Counted from the first letter of the stretch, positions 1-12,513 are shown. The stretch is 64,000 nucleotides of DNA from Streblospio benedicti (GCA_019095985.1 CM032668.1:26035376-26099375), one strand, 5' to 3'. The notes: generated by a model not told the origin, from the letters alone. Made by a program: numbers and translations.

Positions 1-37
1 GGAAAGCATTATTAACTTTAAGGTTTGATAATTGGTA

Positions 38-205
38 CAGTAGAACCTTAGTATTAAGACTACCAGTGGGGAATACCTCCAAGTGGGTACACTAGAGTGG
101 TGGATTCTCATTCTAATGTCTTTATGATGGGTTGAGACCGTGAGAAGTGGTCTTCTTTTAAAGGTGGTGTCAATGGAGCAGTGGGCCGTACTGGAGGTTT
201 TACTG
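38..205. mobile_element. Pogo-like MITE copy
   Basis: The left end reads TA-CAGTAGAACCTTAGTATTAA and the right end is the inverted match GGAGGTTTTACTG-TA. Terminal inverted repeats starting CAGT and a TA duplication are typical of pogo/Tigger-type DNA transposons. The interior has no reading frame, so this is a non-autonomous copy. It is the first of more than ten copies of one family in this window. Confidence 0.7.
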
Positions 206-699
206 TAACTTAAAAAAGAACATCTCTAATTGGCATTCTCAATTAATAACAGGTTGTAATGAAAGTTTAAAGTAGGTAGGGAGGACGAACTCTGTTTTGG
301 CTAATAATTAATTCTGACTGGCTTTGAAAACTTTGTTTACAAGTTTGGTTGAAGTAATTGTTATTAGTACCGGGTTTGTAAATTGATTGCTATTTTCGAA
401 GATCTTATCTTAAAACGAATTTTCTATTACGTACAGAACAATGCACTTACGAAAACTAAGACACAAATACAGCTATCATATCAATATATCACAAGTTCGA
501 AATCATGTCCATTGTATAGATATAAGAACATTTAAAATATAAGTACGTGTACTATATAAGTCTACACTTTGCACAAACCACAGGCCTTAGCATAATGAGA
601 GGGGGAACGGGGAGGTATACAACATGTAATTTACATACACTGATGTTTACTGCATTTATCTTTTAATTATAATATACGGTAAAGAAAATGTAGTACAAC

Positions 700-778
700 A
701 CCCCCCCCCAAAAAAAACAAAAAAAAACAAAAAAACAAACAAACAAAAAAGCAAAAAAAGACAAGAAAAAAACCCCCT
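700..778. repeat. C-run followed by A/C low-complexity tract
   Basis: A run of nine C is followed by about 65 bases of A runs broken by single C and G. It carries no coding signal and produces a spurious phenylalanine-rich frame on the other strand. Confidence 0.85.
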
Positions 779-964
779 GAAATATAGAAAACAGTAATAA
801 AATAAGAATAAAGACAGCAGAAATCAAATTATTAATCCAAGTCTTCACCAGATCTAAAGCTCTTTCACAACTAGAATAACCTCGCAGACGACATGACATC
901 AGAATCAGGCCTGACAACCGCATGGTGGACAGCACAGACCGTTACTTTTTGACAGGGATACCAA

Positions 965-1142
965 CAGCAAAACCTCTCATTAGGACAACCTCTATAAACA
1001 GACCACCTCTATACTAAGATCATTTTTCATGGTCCCCAACCTTCATAAAGAGAGCAACATGAAGCTACATACAGAGACCACCTCCCTATTGAGACCACTT
1101 GAAGCCAGTCCCAAGGCTGGTCATTATATAGAGGTTGCACTG
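965..1142. mobile_element. Pogo-like MITE copy
   Basis: It starts CAGCAAAACCTCTCATTAGG and ends ATAGAGGTTGCACTG followed by TA. The interior holds the family's repeated phrases 'gaccacctct' and 'gagaccactt' and the 'ccagtccc' segment near the right end. Confidence 0.7.
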
Positions 1143-2984
1143 TATTTTTAAGGTCACTGTGAAATTAAGAGTATCGCGTTTAACGGGCGCATTGTTAGAA
1201 GAGGTGATTTAGATGTGGTATATCTGTAGCCACATCTTTTTGAAACTTAGATGATGTTGATAAGTTTCGCACATTCTTCTGCCTTTCTCAATGAATCAAT
1301 TTAAATGAGATCTCAATAGCTCATTTAACGACTTGGTGACCCAAGGAATTCCTTATGAAAGGACCTGTAGATTGGAAGTTTGAAAGGGATTGAATTTATG
1401 GTTTGGTCAGACGCTATGTGACACTTCTATTTAATCTACTTATACAGATATCGGGCATTTATTTTGTCATTTGATATGATTATGTTAATTGGCAATGTTC
1501 TTATAATATTAAGTATTTCTTAAGCTACCATATTTTCTCTCTCTCTTCTACAAAAAATAAGCTAAGTGTGGGTATTTTTTTTATTGACATGGGTTGAATA
1601 AAATGTTTACATGATTATATTTCTAGCACAAACAAATATAAATAGATCATAACGGTCTCTAAAATGATTTTTAGCCATTTACGAGCTCCTGGAGAACCCA
1701 AACAAATATTACTATATGGGTGGTCTCTTTGTAGAATTGATCTTAATTCGAAGTTCGACTGTATTTTGGAGGGAAAATAGCACAAGAAAAGAGTGAACAG
1801 AAATATAATGTATTCTCTTTCTAAGCCTGAAGACAAGTGAAAAAAGGAGATATACTAATAAAGAAAAAATAATGGTCAGCATGAACAAATACAAAAACAA
1901 CCCAGCTGGTTATCAATTTCTCGGGGAAATTGACCCTATACATGTACTTAGAATACCCATTTCTTTTTTGGCGAATGCTGGAGGTTAGGGTTGAAGAGTT
2001 TTCTTAAAGGAAAACTTTCCACTCCCTCATCAGAATGTTAGTTCTGTTACAATTTAACTTTTTAAACATTTAATTATTCGAAGTCCGCGCGCACACATTT
2101 TAAAATGTCTTTTAGGCCGTAATTAAAACCACTTTTTAATTACGCTATATGTATGGAAAAGCAGTAGGCAGACGCCATCTTTGACGCACCTGACACGCGC
2201 ACCTGTCCCTCCAGCCATGACACTTTTTTCCTTGCTTACCTAGGATTTGTAAAGGGAAAGAATGTTCAGCTTTCAAAAGACACCTTCCCTCTTTTTTTCT
2301 AACAAAAGAAGATGTTCTAAAACCCAGCCAATAGTATGCATAGATGTATATTATTGGATATTAACTGACCGTTCCAACCTAATAGCGCTACCAGACCAAG
2401 ATGAATATTTAAATAAGCATCAGAAATAATGATAGTGACACATCTGTGTAAGACCCAAACCATGCCCACCATCAACTTAGTCATCAAGTGTGGGTTTGAA
2501 ATTCAAACTTTGAATGTCATAGCCTTATGACTATGTGATCTCAATTGAAAGGTGGTCTCTTTATGGAGATTCTCAGTGGTCATTATACGAAGGTTTGAGG
2601 AGAGCATGCACAGTTGTATTATTTTAATTGTAGTTCCTACTGTATAAGTATTGGGATCATTGCCAAATTGTCACCACTTTATTGAGATTGGGTTGTAAAG
2701 GATATGACGACAAATTACATGCCCAAACAGGGTGAATGTGTATAGCTTACAACAAAACCATAAGATAGCACGTCAGCATGAAGAGGTAAATTTACTGTCT
2801 TTGCATTTGGAAAACATAAACATAACCCTGGAACACTAAATGAAAAGAATAAACATTTGAATAAGGGCTATCACCGGCTATGGCTTGTCAATGTTCTTGT
2901 TTGAATAGAAATGCATCATGCTTTAAACCAAGAAATACCTGGGGAAATAACGTAATGCGTAGATTACAGAAGAATCCCCAATTA
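1143..2984. other. AT-rich intergenic DNA
   Basis: I see no gene here. Short frames on the minus strand near 1615-1900 have no recognisable domain. A worn fragment of the pogo-like MITE lies around 2535-2605, recognisable from 'ggtggtctctttatggag'. Confidence 0.6.
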
Positions 2985-3151
2985 ATTATATACTACCTCT
3001 TTATTGAGAACATCTCTATAATGAAACCATTTCTCCCATTCCAAATTTTCACAGATATAGCAGAATGAACCTGCATATAAAAGCCAGCTCTTTGCTGAGA
3101 CCACTTGCGACCAGTCAGTGTGGGACTCCTAATAATGAGGTTATACTGTGC
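2985..3151. mobile_element. Pogo-like MITE copy, worn
   Basis: The interior keeps the family layout: repeated 'gagacca' phrases, a 'gaccacttgcgaccagtc' segment and the right end AATGAGGTTATACTG. The left inverted repeat is poorly preserved. Confidence 0.6.
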
Positions 3152-4629
3152 ATGTTTAAAGGGTAGAACAGATCACGCATTGTGTATTGTGCCCCAAGCT
3201 TCAAGTGATAGACATTTCTGTTAAAAAGCCAAAAACAAGCAATATTTAGTGTCATCGTATTATTAGATCAATCACAGGTTGTCTACTGTGTTGTCAAGAC
3301 GATAGACAGACGTCAGTGTGCGCCTAAAGCAAGTGTCACACAGTCCGGGAAACCCTGGCAGGGTAGTCATTGTCACTCTACACATTTTGTAATCAAACAT
3401 ATTCTTTTACAAATAAAGAATCATGTCCCTTCCCGTGTATTTGCCCATCTTCTACAGTATCGTGAAATCCCAGGTAAGCATTCGTGGCTGTAAGACCTGG
3501 GCTGTGATACTGGGGCTCCAGGAAGGGAGTTTAAAACATAGAGAACATAGAAATTCATGGTAGATAATGAACAAGTGCTCGAGTTTGGTATAAGATTATT
3601 GACATTCGTTTCACTGGTAACATACTCACGATGACATACCAGTATACCGTGATGATATTATGTATAATTAATTTGAATTGCATAATGAAAAAAAAAAGCT
3701 TCTTTATGGAATAAGAATCAACATCACAATAGATTAATAATAATAGATAGAAGAATCGTGATAACTTTTATGACAATGAACTTGTGACAACAGAGCTCAT
3801 AGGTCTGGGTGTCACACGTGTATTTCAGGCAATATTTAAGGATCAACACAGATCTAACATTTGTCATAAATAGAAATAAACAAAGTACTCTTAAAGGCGT
3901 TCGTGCAAGACGAAATAACCAGAGGCATGTGATTGTTAATAGAAAACCCCATAAAATTCATTTACGTCAGCATTAACCAGGATACAACATAATACTTCCT
4001 GGTTGTAAAATGAGAAGTGTGTCAACTATTTATTACATAAACATTATTGGTAAAGTTTGGCGTTACCCCAGTGTGATAGTACGTTTAAAACGGGTTCTAA
4101 GATTAAGTTATATCCATTATTGTTGTGTTCTTTAGTTGTTTATTTATTATGTTAAATCACACCAGATTGGGATTACGCATGTTTGGATTACATATTATAT
4201 TGCCATTGGCTAATATTAAAGATAATGGATTTCTATGTCAGAAAATAGATTCGAGGTTGAATAGTCATATGGAATCCATGTATGGATGAAAAGATTTGGA
4301 GACAATTTATAACTATTACATGTGAAAAGAGGTTAACATTTCATCCAGTTCTATAAACTTTGGATATCTAATTAGTTGGTTGAAGTCACATTAATTGTGA
4401 TATTTCACGAAAAGCTACTGTCAGAATGTGCTGAATGTTGTCGTCAGGTCAGGTGTAGTATTTTAGCCTTTACGACTTGTCACTTTGTCTCACGGGAGCC
4501 GCCTTGTTCAAATCTAAAATCATCTTTACCCGCTTATATTTATCACCTATGGCACAGTAAAGAAACCAGGTAGCAGGATATTTGTGGCTGTTAGACTTGA
4601 GTTGGTTGTAATACACCAATCTGTTGAGA
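3152..4629. other. AT-rich DNA upstream of the ankyrin gene
   Basis: No supported gene or repeat. Some of it must contain the promoter and 5' untranslated region of the ankyrin gene at 4630, but I cannot place a clear TATA box or splice acceptor. Confidence 0.5.
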
Positions 4630-6102
4630 ATGGAGCAAATGCCCGTTAAGTTGCTTTCCAAAATGAAACGCAATAACTGGGAGGCAATGAGAAAACTCTT
4701 GAAGGAAAGCGCGACTGGTGTTGATCAAATTTCATGTGATGAGGCTATTGTACAAAATGTTCCAGCAGACATCTTCAGCCGGCTGCTGTCTTTGAATCCC
4801 CACAGCATTAATATTGCAGCTAGCGATGGCAGAACAGCACTTCACATCGCTGTGGAATACAAAAGATGGCAACTGGTACCGATTCTTCTCAACCACGGGG
4901 CTGATGTTGACATGTTTGATGCTTGGAATCCAACGCCGTTACACATGGCAGTGAATCGTGATGCCCCAGCAAACATCATCACTCAGCTGATATCTGCGAA
5001 CAACATCAACCTACAGGATAATCATGGTAACACAGTACTACATATCGTCATCCGAAACGAACGGTGGCAGCTGGTACCGATATTCCTCCAACGCGGAGCT
5101 GATGTGGTCATTCGTAACAATATCAAGAAGACTCCACTACATGAATTCACTGTTCGTTTGGGAGAGCCGTGCACTGATATTCTACCCCAGCTGATAACGC
5201 CAAACAACGTGAACATGCAAGACCAAGATGGCAGAACTGCTCTTCATGGTGAGATAAAAAATGCACAATGGGAGCTGGTTCTTGTTCTGCTTCAGCACGG
5301 AGCCGACGTCAATGTCCGCAGTAAATGGGAGATGACCGCTCTCCATTATGCTACTTGTTATGACGCACCAGACCACATCATCACTGAACTCGCCAGTCCC
5401 ACAAATATCAACATGCAAGATGCAGATGGAGACACAGCACTACACATGGCAGTGAAGAAAAAGTGGGGCATTGTGCCTGCCATAATCCAGGAAGGAGCAG
5501 ACATAGATATATGCAACAAGCACATGAAGGCTCCGCTTTTTTATGCTGTTTATTACGATGCGCCTGACGAAATTGTCAGCCAATTGGTTTCTGCCAAGAA
5601 CGTTAACATGGTGGATAAACAGGGGAATACAGCGCTGCACCTCGCAGTGCAAATCACAAGATGGAGGCTCGTGTCCACTCTCCTCCAGTACGGGGCAGAC
5701 GCGAATGCGCCAGGTCTGGGAAACACAACGTTATTGCACGATGCCATCCACCACGCCCCAGCAGACACCATTTCCCAGCTGATTACAGCCCAGAACATCA
5801 ACATGCAAGACCTTTATGGTGACACGCCCCTCTATTGTACACTGTCAATCAAAAGGTGGGATTTGGTACCAGTTCTCATCCAGCATGGTGCTGACCCCTC
5901 CATGCTGTGTCTCCTTCCAGAACAGCCGAGGCTGCACTCTCTGAAGCACCTGTGCATAGGCATTGTAAGAAGGCACATGGCCGTCAAGTCTGACGAGGCG
6001 TTTGCAGGACTTGGACTGCCTGGGACCGTGCAGAAGGACGTGAAGCTGATACGTCAGGCTGAGGAGGTGATGGAGAGATGGAGAGCGAGGATTGGTGGTT
6101 AG
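4630..6102 (+). CDS. Ankyrin-repeat protein with a C-terminal SOCS-box-like segment (ASB-like)
   Basis: A single uninterrupted 490-residue frame. The frame is open to 4624, but the first ATG is at 4630 (MEQMPVK). After a divergent N-terminus, about eleven ankyrin repeats run from near residue 60 to 420. They alternate between a canonical type (GRTALHIAVE...LVPILLNHGADV) and a second type with 'DAPANIITQLIS', giving six 66-residue pairs. The last 54 residues open with SLKHLCIGIVRRHM, which fits the BC box of a SOCS box, followed by LGLPGTV where a Cul5-type LPxP motif would lie. ASB proteins of this layout bind Elongin B/C and Cullin-5 and select substrates for ubiquitination through the ankyrin stack, so an E3-adaptor role is inferred. 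No introns are seen in the coding part, and there are no frame breaks. The alternative is a generic ankyrin protein with a chance BC-box match. Confidence 0.85.
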   Translation: MEQMPVKLLSKMKRNNWEAMRKLLKESATGVDQISCDEAIVQNVPADIFSRLLSLNPHSINIAASDGRTALHIAVEYKRWQLVPILLNHGADVDMFDAWNPTPLHMAVNRDAPANIITQLISANNINLQDNHGNTVLHIVIRNERWQLVPIFLQRGADVVIRNNIKKTPLHEFTVRLGEPCTDILPQLITPNNVNMQDQDGRTALHGEIKNAQWELVLVLLQHGADVNVRSKWEMTALHYATCYDAPDHIITELASPTNINMQDADGDTALHMAVKKKWGIVPAIIQEGADIDICNKHMKAPLFYAVYYDAPDEIVSQLVSAKNVNMVDKQGNTALHLAVQITRWRLVSTLLQYGADANAPGLGNTTLLHDAIHHAPADTISQLITAQNINMQDLYGDTPLYCTLSIKRWDLVPVLIQHGADPSMLCLLPEQPRLHSLKHLCIGIVRRHMAVKSDEAFAGLGLPGTVQKDVKLIRQAEEVMERWRARIGG

Positions 6103-6127
6103 GCTGCAGGGAATAGGTGCAAAATTA

Positions 6128-6325
6128 CAGTGGAATGTCCATTTAAGACCACCCTTCTATTGAGGCTACCTATGCATGCAATGGGACCGTATAATTAATA
6201 CAGCCTCTCTATTGAGACTACTTCTATAATGTATCTGTTTCTTGTGGCTGAAAGCCTTCACAAAGAGACTAACATGAACCTCTATACTGAGATTACATCT
6301 CTATCCAGAATGCTGAGATGCTACT
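6128..6325. mobile_element. Pogo-like MITE copy just 3' of the ankyrin gene
   Basis: It starts TA-CAGTGGAATGTCCATTTAAG some 25 bp after the stop codon and holds the family's 'agaccaccct', 'gagactactt' and 'acctctatactgagatta' phrases. The right end is not clear. It probably lies in the transcribed 3' region of the ankyrin gene. Confidence 0.6.
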
Positions 6326-6639
6326 TTATGCTTTTGTTGTTCATGTCAATTAGTATGAGAGTTAATTGTGTTATTGGTGAAATAGTATGCGTTTTAAATG
6401 TTTTCATTATTTGTGGGTCATGTAAATATTGACAAAATGATGTTTTGTATATATACACTTATATTTCTTATGGCTTGTGTTACAAAATTTAGAAATGTGT
6501 CTAGCGAATTCCAGTATTGTGGTGTTTATTACAAACCACATATCGTGCAAGTGAACATCTTTACACATTGATACGTTACTCATATAACACAGAGACCACA
6601 CATAATGTAAGTATGATGGGCTCTCATAAAATTGCTATT

Positions 6640-6712
6640 ATATAGGGAACCAATCTCACACAGACACTACTATTGGGACCACTCAGCCTCAATCAAACTT
6701 ACTCAGTGTGCG
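6640..6712. mobile_element. Fragment of the pogo-like MITE
   Basis: Internal phrases such as 'ctattgggaccactcagcc' match the inner right part of neighbouring copies. Neither inverted repeat is complete. Confidence 0.45.
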
Positions 6713-6761
6713 TTATTGTATTGACTTGTCTACGTGTGCCTGATTGACGGATGCTACATAT

Positions 6762-6956
6762 AGCGAAACCTTAAATTAAGACCACCTCCAAAATGTGACC
6801 ACCTCTATAGGAAGACCATTTCTTATGGTCCCTTCAAACATTCAAAGAGAGACCACACTGAAGCTCCATTAGGGACATTAAGAGACCACATCCATATAGT
6901 GAACACTTGTGACCAGCCTCTGGGTGGGTGGTCTTTATAGAGAGGTTCTACTGTAC
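6762..6956. mobile_element. Pogo-like MITE copy, well preserved
   Basis: It begins near TAGCGAAACCTTAAATTAAG and ends GGTCTTTATAGAGAGGTTCT-ACTG-TA. It includes the complete family interior: 'gaccacctc' blocks, 'ttatggtccc', 'aaagagagaccac' and 'gaccacttgtgaccag'-like text. One of the best copies here for building a consensus. Confidence 0.75.
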
Positions 6957-7566
6957 AATTAACGAGATAAATATTGGCTGATTATTATTTCAGATCAATG
7001 TGCTACTGTCTCCTAATGCCAGGGTCAGACAGTCCTTACTATTGAAGACGAATCAATCATGGCATTGTCGGCTCACGGGAATCTTTTTTTATAGCGCCTG
7101 TGAGCAATCTTGCAACATCTACCCATGGGTTAAACGGCCTATTTACTTGGGATATTTTTTCAAAACTTGGATCTGTGCCAGACACTCTCTACATCTCCGA
7201 GAAAGAATAAATCAAACAACCAATGCAGTCTGTTTCCCATAGCTGAACTACCATGATTGACAGCTGAAGCAAAATTGTGCAGATGATTTCATTGGCTTCA
7301 TGCTTTAGAATTGTTCCAGCTAAAATGCAAAGCATGAATGAGTGGTTATTTCCAATAGCTTGAGTATTGATGAATAATACCGTGATAGATGAGAATGCAG
7401 TCGTTGTTTAGCAGACGTTCTTAATCGCCATATCACACTGTATCTTCACAGACGTGATTTAAAAAAGTAGAATCATCCTTATCAAACCCATGTATTTCTC
7501 CTAACCACTGTGAACATCACTTAAAATTTGTTGAGTAAGATTCATAACATATTGGAAACTATGTCT

Positions 7567-7836
7567 CATTTTGAGTTCTTTCTTTATAAAACATGCCTAA
7601 ATTCCAAAATTTAAACCATGTAATTACTATATATATATCTAAAAAATTATTTATTCAACTGTTTTCAACTATCTTCCTCATCAGAATACAATAAAAACAA
7701 AGACTTATGTTTTTATTGTATTCTGATGAGGACGATAGTTGAAAACAGATAAATAAATAATTATAGATATATTTAGTAATTAAATGGTTTTAATTTTGGA
7801 ATTTAGGCATATTTTATAAAGAAAGAACTCAAAATG
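7567..7836. mobile_element. Long foldback (hairpin) element
   Basis: Two arms of about 130 bp are near-perfect reverse complements around a short centre at about 7700. The left end CATTTTGAGTTCTTTCTTTA pairs with the right end TAAAGAAAGAACTCAAAATG. It has no coding capacity. The whole element is one inverted repeat, like foldback MITEs. A recent origin is likely because the arms differ at few positions. Confidence 0.85.
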
Positions 7837-8059
7837 ATACACTGTGAACATTGGATGTGAACATTGGTGACTGTCTTACTGGAGCCAAACCAGTCCGTAG
7901 CATTATATCGCCCACCCAAACAGCAACATAGAACTGTCCCCTGTAAATTATCGCCTGTTTGTGGAGTAATGTGCCGTGGACAGACAAAGCCCTAAATAAT
8001 GACCATAAATAAGTACACGTGGTGATGACTGATCAGAAATAGAGTACAGAAGAACTTCC

Positions 8060-8135
8060 AAACCAAGACAACCCAGCTGAACTGGTCTCAATGGGTCAAA
8101 ATAGAGAGGTGGTCTCTTTATGGAGGTTCACGGAG
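8060..8135. mobile_element. Fragment of the pogo-like MITE
   Basis: The text 'gaactggtctcaatgggtc' and 'agagaggtggtctctttatg' matches one end of the family in inverse order. It is truncated. Confidence 0.45.
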
Positions 8136-8139
8136 GTTA

Positions 8140-10504
8140 CAATAAGGTGGGAAAGTGACGTCTGGACTGAGGGTTGGGGCGAGGGAATACACTTTCCAGG
8201 TACTGGATATAATGCTGGGGTTTGAGAATTCACATTGTGTTTTTCGAACATAAAACTCAGTGGTAAGGAAATACAATTAAACATAATATAGTTCTGTATT
8301 AATATACGACATCAAACACTATTTCCCTTTACACACATGAAACCACGACCCTCATTTTCAGGTTACCTAAAAGTGAATATCTTTAATTACAATATAATGT
8401 TTTCAAAAAGCTTGATAACCTCCCTTTTAACGAAGTCTAATGACGTTTAAAGCATTACGCTAAGCTCTTTCAAACCAAATCAGTTTATGATGTCTGACAA
8501 ATGAATTTGCTTATAATGATCTTCACATTATTAGCAGGTTTGACTGCGTCCGGTTCACAAATGACAACAGAATCAAGGCCTTAAGCGCTCGGTCTGTCAT
8601 GACTTGTATGATGGATGGCCTGTTTTGTGAATGTTAAGCACACACTTCAAACAGTACATATTGCACTGTATACTCATTAACATGGAAAGTATCTAATACA
8701 GTGCCGTATTTTCTGTATCTTCAACCTTTAAGCAGAGTCTATGATAAATGGGATGTTAACGCAAAGCCCCAATCTCACAATCACGAATGCTAATGGCCGA
8801 CAATTTATGGGAGGTTAATTATAAGGAGGTGGGATGTGAGAAAAAGGCTAAAAATAGGAAGGTGGGAAATACGACCCAGAAAATTAGATGTTTGGGATGT
8901 CTTGTCACGTTATAACCCTTGTTAGAACACGGCAGAATTACATAAGAGAAATAAATGGGATGTTTTCAAGTGACGGGAATATCCTTCACACTGGACACAT
9001 GCCTTGTTTCAAAACTCACCCACTGACTTGAGAATTGACCAAACCCCCCGAAATATATGATGATGACATCTTGGCAAATCCAAGAGATCTCAGAATCCGA
9101 GTCCTGTGCTTCATATTCAAATCACATATAGAACGCATGCACCACTAAAGGACAGGGTCAAAATGATGACAGATTTGGCGAGCAAGCCTTCATTGATTAT
9201 ATAGGATTTTCTATTATCTCGAATCTAGTTTCATTAGTTCCAACCAAATTACAAACACATGGAGCGAGCATTGGCTATCCCGAGCACTGTACTGCTATGT
9301 CTACAGCTTCAATGTACTGAGTTTCTACTGTACTGCCCCATAACATCACATCTGTGGCAACAAACGACGACTGCAATACTAAAATAAAACCGCCTCTGTC
9401 AGTTTCCGTTATCGGGTGTGTGAGACAGTGGCGTACCACATGCAAACAGCATCTTTGACAAATGAGACTTAAACTTAAAACACACCACGTCTTGAATTCG
9501 TGTGGAGGCAGGTGCACTTGAAAGAATGCATTAAGTCAAAGGTGAACGTGTATATGGGAAGCCATACATTCATCTCTGTAGCACGTACCTCGTATAATTA
9601 GGCGCGTGTCATGCAACCGATGTTTGAAGTTCAACAGACGAGAAAAGTGATATAAATGTAAACTGTATAAAACACACCAATCTCATTTATTTCTTGCATA
9701 TTATTCAAATCACAAGTTATTGAAACACTGATATCGTACATTGTAACACTGAATATGCTTGCAGTGTGAAAGAGATCCCTGTAGACAGATGACGCAAACA
9801 GTCATACCAACCCATAAGAAAATCTAGTGTGTGACTGTGTGTATGTATGTGTGTGTGTGTGGGGGGGGGGGGCGCAGAGGGCATATCGGCTAATGATCAA
9901 GCATACAACACCTAAGAGGTCCCTTCATTGCGCTCACCCCTTTTAAAAGCCCGTATCTGCCAACCAATGTTTATCCGGGTTGACTGATGACGAATACAAA
10001 CATAAAGCAGTAACAATGTGACATTGTTACCACAATAACACAATAAAACTGCACGATGCCAACGCCAATAGCAACAGCAATTGAAATACAGAAACAGCAG
10101 AATAGCGTTTTCTTTTCCAACTCCACAAGCTTTCCTTTATATCAATCCGCAGAGATGCACACCCCAACACCATGCCACCCGTTTCAAAACCCTAGATCTT
10201 CTAGCGGTCAGTGGCCATTGTTGTTGTTGGTCCTGTTGACCATGGTCCTCTGTCTAGGTGCCAAACGACATCAGATGCACAAAGAATTTAGCCCTGAACG
10301 CGCTTCAGTTGCGGCTATTAAAAATAGATGATTAGTTGGAGCTGCTGCTGACAGCAGCAAGCAGCCTTCAAATGACATGCAGAATGTCACCTGTCAGCCG
10401 GTCAGTGTCAACAGGGGTCAGTTGGGTTTCTTATTTAATATAAAATAAAAAATGTAAATGTCTGGTTTATAGTCTTGATCCAAGTTTTTTTATCTCACGA
10501 CTTT
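8140..10504. other. Intergenic DNA without a supported gene
   Basis: No domain-bearing frame on either strand. A (GT)n tract followed by ten or more G lies at about 9835-9872. A 91-residue plus-strand frame at 10056-10331 has a hydrophobic stretch (LLLLVLLTMVLCL) but no family match that I recognise and no flanking splice context, so I do not call it a gene. Confidence 0.5.
9835..9872. repeat. (GT)n followed by a G run
   Basis: Alternating GT units, interrupted by 'atgtat', run into a G homopolymer of about ten bases ending GGCGCAG. A simple-sequence tract. Confidence 0.9.
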
Positions 10505-10797
10505 ACAATTTACACCAGGTCATTGGCCCACTTATTGATCTTCAATTGATCATTTCTCACATACTTGCATCGGCAGCACATTCAGCGCACAATGCTAATC
10601 ACTCACACAATCACTCACTCACTCACTCTTTCAACCCAACGACCTGTACCTATTTAACGTGTAGGTGCCACGGAGCAGTGTGCAACTGCTTTTAGGGATG
10701 AGTTTGCTCAACACCCACCACCAGACCGGACCGGGAATCGAACCCACGACCTTCTGGTCACGAGTCCAACTCTCTAACCGCTCGGCCACAGAAGCAC
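10505..10797 (-). mobile_element. tRNA-derived SINE
   Basis: Read on the minus strand, the head gives GTGGCCGAGCGGTTAGAGAG (A-box-like) and, about 45 bases on, GGTTCGATTCCC (B box). This is the internal RNA polymerase III promoter of a tRNA. A body and a 3' tail with 'aataggtacaggtcgttggg' and (TGAG)n-like repeats follow, so it is a SINE and not a functional tRNA gene. The same tail, in the same orientation, recurs at 26465-26605. Confidence 0.8.
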
Positions 10798-10889
10798 ACA
10801 TAAGCATACGCAGACCATCCGATAAAGAGCACCTCTACAAGGAAAATATCGCTGTCGTAAGTTCAGTCCTTGCGATCTAAAACATTCAT

Positions 10890-10981
10890 CATGAAAGAGA
10901 GCACCTTGAACTTCTACTACGAGACCACCTCTCTATTGAGACCACTTGTAGCCAGTCCTACGAGTGCTCTTGTTCTACTGC
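10890..10981. mobile_element. 3' half of a pogo-like MITE
   Basis: It contains 'gagaccacctctctattgag', the 'accacttgtagccagtcct' segment and the worn terminal repeat 'tcttgttctactg'. The left half is absent. A lone left end, 'cagtaaaacctctc', lies at about 11269. Confidence 0.6.
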
Positions 10982-12339
10982 AGCATGTAGTTAATTAAAT
11001 CCCAGGCCATTGCATTATGTATGAAAGCATAATGCTCTTGTCACATGGGCTTCAAAGCATGCCTTTTGAAATAAAGTCTATGAAAATGTATGTAACTGTC
11101 AAGTAATTACTTTTTGAATGTTGTCAAACCTGTCCAGTCTTCCACTTGACCACAAACACCAATGCCGATGTCTGTGGCTGGGCCCGTATGAAAAGGAACT
11201 TGTGTCACTTGTAAAATAGGAAGAATAACTGTGCGCTGTGCGTTTGTGTGTCCATGAATGATGAGAACAGTAAAACCTCTCAAAGAGCCATAGACAGACC
11301 CAGTCGGTGAAGGTTGCGCAGCTTTCGTTTTTCAGCCCCCCAAAATTCATTTTCATGTGTGTTTTTTTGCATCTTCGAATGAAACCCATAAAATACAGTT
11401 GTGCCCCAGCCCCTTTTCCGAAATCCTGGATCTGCTAGTGCACATGAGTGACATACTGTTAAGTTTTTAAAATTGAAACAAGGGCACCTCAATTATTTTC
11501 AGACTGCATGTAGGTGACTATATCTTAGGGAAATATGTCAAATGTAAGGAATGTAATGATTTACGTATAGACAAGGCACAGATAAGACGAGACTGGGTTT
11601 CTCTCCCACCAGCATAGCGCCTGGGGACAGACTAGAGTGTATAATAACGCAGACTTCGGTCTCACAAGCCATCATAAGTTACACAGTCATATTTCAGTCA
11701 TTTTATGCAGAGGAAATGACATCTTCGCCAATCTAACAACGTAGGGATAGGAGTGCTAAAGGGGCCGAGGAGGGGGTGGGGGTGGGAGATGGGCTCCAGG
11801 CCTCATGTTGTAGCATACCATGTATTATCTTCCCAACAAAATAACCACTCCCTTTTCCTATTTAGAAGCACACTCTTTTGTCACATTGACTTTAATTGGA
11901 AGGTAAAACCGAATTTTGTCAAACTATTAAAGATGAAGTCATCCACTATATTGATAGATACTTCAAATAGCCGCTCCATCAGTTTTATTTTCAAAGTTAA
12001 ATTTACCCAGCCCCTCCCTTCTTTTGTAGTTTTGTAGGCAAACAGTGTTCTTTGAAAACAAAACAAAAAACAAAAAACTACCTGTTCAGTTGGTGCTTTG
12101 CTGTGATCTAATGAACGTTCTCGACGCGTAGATCATCATTAGAGGAAATTACTGACTTTACTGTCAGACAAGAAACCCACGAGTTGCATAGTTTGTGACA
12201 TATTTATTGGCAACACGCGATTTCTGTTTCATAAACAACAGATAAAAACTTGTAGCTTTGCCTTCAAGACACCTACAAGTCAGTTTAGGATTACTATGGT
12301 CGGGCTAGGGAAATCTCTACGGCACGGCATATATAATCA

Positions 12340-12513
12340 TATTATTAAGAACTCGTGAAACATAAGGACACCTCTAAAATAAGACGGTTTTCCCAGTAGC
12401 CACAGGCATTAAAAAGGCCTCCTACCGAGAAACTGCATAAAGAGACCACCTCGTCTTTGAGAGCACTCGAGGGAAGTTCCCGTGTGGTCTAGATAGAGAG
12501 GTTTTACTGTATT
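12340..12513. mobile_element. Pogo-like MITE copy
   Basis: The interior has 'aaagagaccacctcgtcttt', and the right end is 'agatagagaggttttactg' followed by TA. The left inverted repeat is degraded to 'ctcgtgaaacataagg'. Confidence 0.6.

Noticed and set aside
10056-10331. A 91-residue plus-strand frame with a hydrophobic segment
   Set aside because: No recognisable family, no cap or splice context, and it lies in repeat-rich DNA.
10735-10797. A genuine tRNA gene on the minus strand
   Set aside because: A and B boxes are present, but acceptor and other stems do not pair well and a SINE body and tail follow.
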